Positions 5,052-6,380 of a DNA stretch of 6,380 nt are shown one piece after another (positions within the stretch are counted from its first letter, which is position 1; every line of letters starts with the position of its first letter). The stretch comes from Thermoplasmatota archaeon (lineage in GTDB: Archaea > Thermoplasmatota > Thermoplasmata > GCA-020350865 > JAUVCJ01), in contig JAUVCJ010000144.1 in NCBI GenBank assembly GCA_030595765.1, positions 1 through 6,380 on the forward strand. The letters run 5' to 3'. Below the pieces are notes generated by a model. It was not told the origin of the DNA. It made no database searches and worked only from the letters and a program-made list of their open reading frames with translations. The translations under genes and the position numbers were made by a program.

Positions 5052-6380
5052 CTATACTAGGTAAGTAACTGGAGCCTCCGCAGGTTGTGGGTTTGCTATC
5101 ATTGTCGGAGTCCAAACCACAGAGTGCCCATCAATTAGATCAATGTTTGTTCCATTGCCTGGGTAAACAACCTCGTCTACATTGCCCACCCACCAGCCAA
5201 ACATTGTGAAGCAATATGTGGTCAGGTAGTTCTGATTCTCTTCGCTCCAGATATTCCAGCTCGTGAGCTTAACATCTGCAAAGTTTGGATTATCAGCCTC
5301 TGATGGGCTGCAATGCCCACCGAAATTAGCGTCAGGCTCTACGTCATTTAACAAATTACCAAGGTTGGTATATGCCGCAGTTGGCGGTACGCTTATCACC
5401 ATCGTGTCAAGACCCACACCATTGGCAGTCCTGCTTATTGTTGCATTGCCATCAACGCCTGCAATGACCTGACCCAGGGGGTTTCCCTGAATTAGAGCGA
5501 AATTAAAGCCGCTGCCTGGATTTGTAGTAAAGTCAACATTACCTACCCACCAGCCAAACATTGTGAAACAATACGTGGTCAAGTAGTTCTGGTTTATAGG
5601 AGACCAGCGATGGAACCCTGAGATATTGACTTCTTGCCATCCTCCAGGATTATCAGCCTCTAGTGGGCTGCAATGCCCACCGAAATTACCGTCAGGCACG
5701 ACATCATTGAGGACGTCTCCTAAAGTTGGAAGACTGGATTTGTAAGGCATCGAAACCACCATTGTGTCAAGACCTGATGGATTGGAGTATCTATTAAGAT
5801 AATATCTTAAACCCATTGTAGAACCCGTTGGGTTCTCGTCGCCATTGCCGTAGGTATACACCTGATAGTAGTAAGTGTCATATGACAGATTGCCTGTGGT
5901 ATCGAGGTACGAGCAAACTCCACCTGAGCATGCTGTTGCAAAATCGGGTGAACCGATGATGTTACCTACCTGATGCAAGGTGAACTTGTCGGTGCTCCTA
6001 TATATGTTGAAAGACTCGCCAGCAGGTTCGTCCCAGGTGAGCTCAATGCCGCCTGGACGCCTGTGTACCATCAGATTCTCTGGGATGGTCGGGTCTACTC
6101 CAGTAGGCGGGGGTGTGACACCGTTCTCCGCCGCCATTGAGAAATCAGCTGAGGAGTCGTCGGTATCATCGACACCGCCATTGTTCCTCTGATAGGAGTT
6201 GCCGCTTGCGGCTCCGCATACTGCAGCATCGAAGTCGGTGTGTATGGTGTTGTCATAGGTGGTGTAATCATCATCTACAACTACATCGGTTTGAACTCCC
6301 CACTCCACACGGTCTAGGACAACGTTGTTGCCATCAGCAATGCCGTTGCCTGGATTTCTCCAGACGAGTTTAAGCTCATC
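5052..6380 (-). CDS. Large secreted surface protein: lamin-tail-like end, FN3-like domain and two 120-residue repeats (5' end outside window)
   Basis: The frame is open to the window edge, so the GTG at 6308 is internal and 442 C-terminal residues are visible. Counting from the edge, residues 1-86 (DELKLVWRNPG, VVLDRVEWG, GNSYQR, DTDDSSADFSM) resemble the C-terminal part of a lamin-tail domain, a beta-sandwich found in secreted proteins. A Pro-rich linker follows. Residues 97-195 are fibronectin-III-like (PENLMVHRRPGGIELTWDEP, FNIYRSTD, YYYQVYTYGNG). Two homologous 120-residue units end the protein, at about 203-322 and 323-442. Each starts GLDTMVxSxP and contains NFGGHCSPxEADNP and NYLTTYCFTMFGWWVGNVD. 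No C-terminal anchor is present; it ends VTYLV. The paired downstream gene has one. The role is probably extracellular; no enzyme motif is seen. Confidence 0.85.
   Translation of the reverse strand, partial: DELKLVWRNPGNGIADGNNVVLDRVEWGVQTDVVVDDDYTTYDNTIHTDFDAAVCGAASGNSYQRNNGGVDDTDDSSADFSMAAENGVTPPPTGVDPTIPENLMVHRRPGGIELTWDEPAGESFNIYRSTDKFTLHQVGNIIGSPDFATACSGGVCSYLDTTGNLSYDTYYYQVYTYGNGDENPTGSTMGLRYYLNRYSNPSGLDTMVVSMPYKSSLPTLGDVLNDVVPDGNFGGHCSPLEADNPGGWQEVNISGFHRWSPINQNYLTTYCFTMFGWWVGNVDFTTNPGSGFNFALIQGNPLGQVIAGVDGNATISRTANGVGLDTMVISVPPTAAYTNLGNLLNDVEPDANFGGHCSPSEADNPNFADVKLTSWNIWSEENQNYLTTYCFTMFGWWVGNVDEVVYPGNGTNIDLIDGHSVVWTPTMIANPQPAEAPVTYLV
5055..5414 (-). repeat. Surface-protein repeat unit B (120 codons)
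   Basis: This is the second direct repeat, beginning GLDTMVISVP and running to the end of the protein. Two DNA blocks are nearly identical to unit A: 5287-5336 against 5647-5696 (47 of 50) and 5181-5233 against 5538-5590 (48 of 53). The segments between and after them are clearly diverged. Confidence 0.85.
5415..5774 (-). repeat. Surface-protein repeat unit A (120 codons)
   Basis: This is the first of two direct in-frame repeats, beginning at the GLDTMVVSMP codons and running for 360 bp. It contains one Cys in GHCSPLEADNP and one in TTYCFTMFGWW. It aligns with unit B in register, with a one-codon indel in the middle (block offsets of 360 and 357 bp). Confidence 0.85.

Noticed and set aside
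5263..6373. Plus-strand open frames opposite the large surface gene
   Set aside because: They are antisense shadows of the minus-strand coding frame, which has clear domain structure and repeats.

Overview
The window looks archaeal, most likely Euryarchaeota and possibly Thermoplasmatota; the phylum is inference. The evidence is a purine-flanked TATA element (CCAAAAAC-TTTAAATAT near 3636-3653), a GTGAT-type ribosome site, a pyrimidine-rich terminator tract, and a surface protein ending in a PEF-type C-terminal anchor. A lamin-tail-like and fibronectin-III-like secreted protein also fits. No rRNA, tRNA, CRISPR array or insertion sequence was found.

Layout from left to right. Positions 1-177 hold the 3' end of a plus-strand gene that reads clearly as chorismate synthase (aroC). 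It converges on a minus-strand potassium transporter gene of the TrkH family (393-1868), and the gap between them carries a 41-bp tandem repeat. A short divergent promoter region (1869-1965) separates trkH from a plus-strand urocanate hydratase gene (hutU, start best placed at 1966, end 3612). A stretch of about 490 bp with no convincing protein gene follows (3613-4106). It contains a strong archaeal promoter, then a hairpin ending in a T-run, which is a candidate small RNA, plus a second isolated hairpin and the terminator of the next gene. The right third is a minus-strand pair of cell-surface genes. The upstream one (5052 to the window edge, 5' part missing) has a lamin-tail-like end, a fibronectin-III-like domain and two 120-residue repeats. 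The downstream one (4107-4997) has a signal peptide, a fibronectin-III-like domain and a C-terminal membrane anchor.

The left half is housekeeping metabolism and transport: aromatic amino acid synthesis, K+ uptake, and histidine degradation. These genes share no obvious pathway and are arranged convergently or divergently rather than as an operon. The right part is accessory surface biology, where the two adjacent genes may be co-expressed. The least explained items are the candidate small RNA at 3676-3745, the cysteine-containing surface repeats, and the 41-bp repeat array. No clearly new multi-gene system can be demonstrated from this sequence alone.
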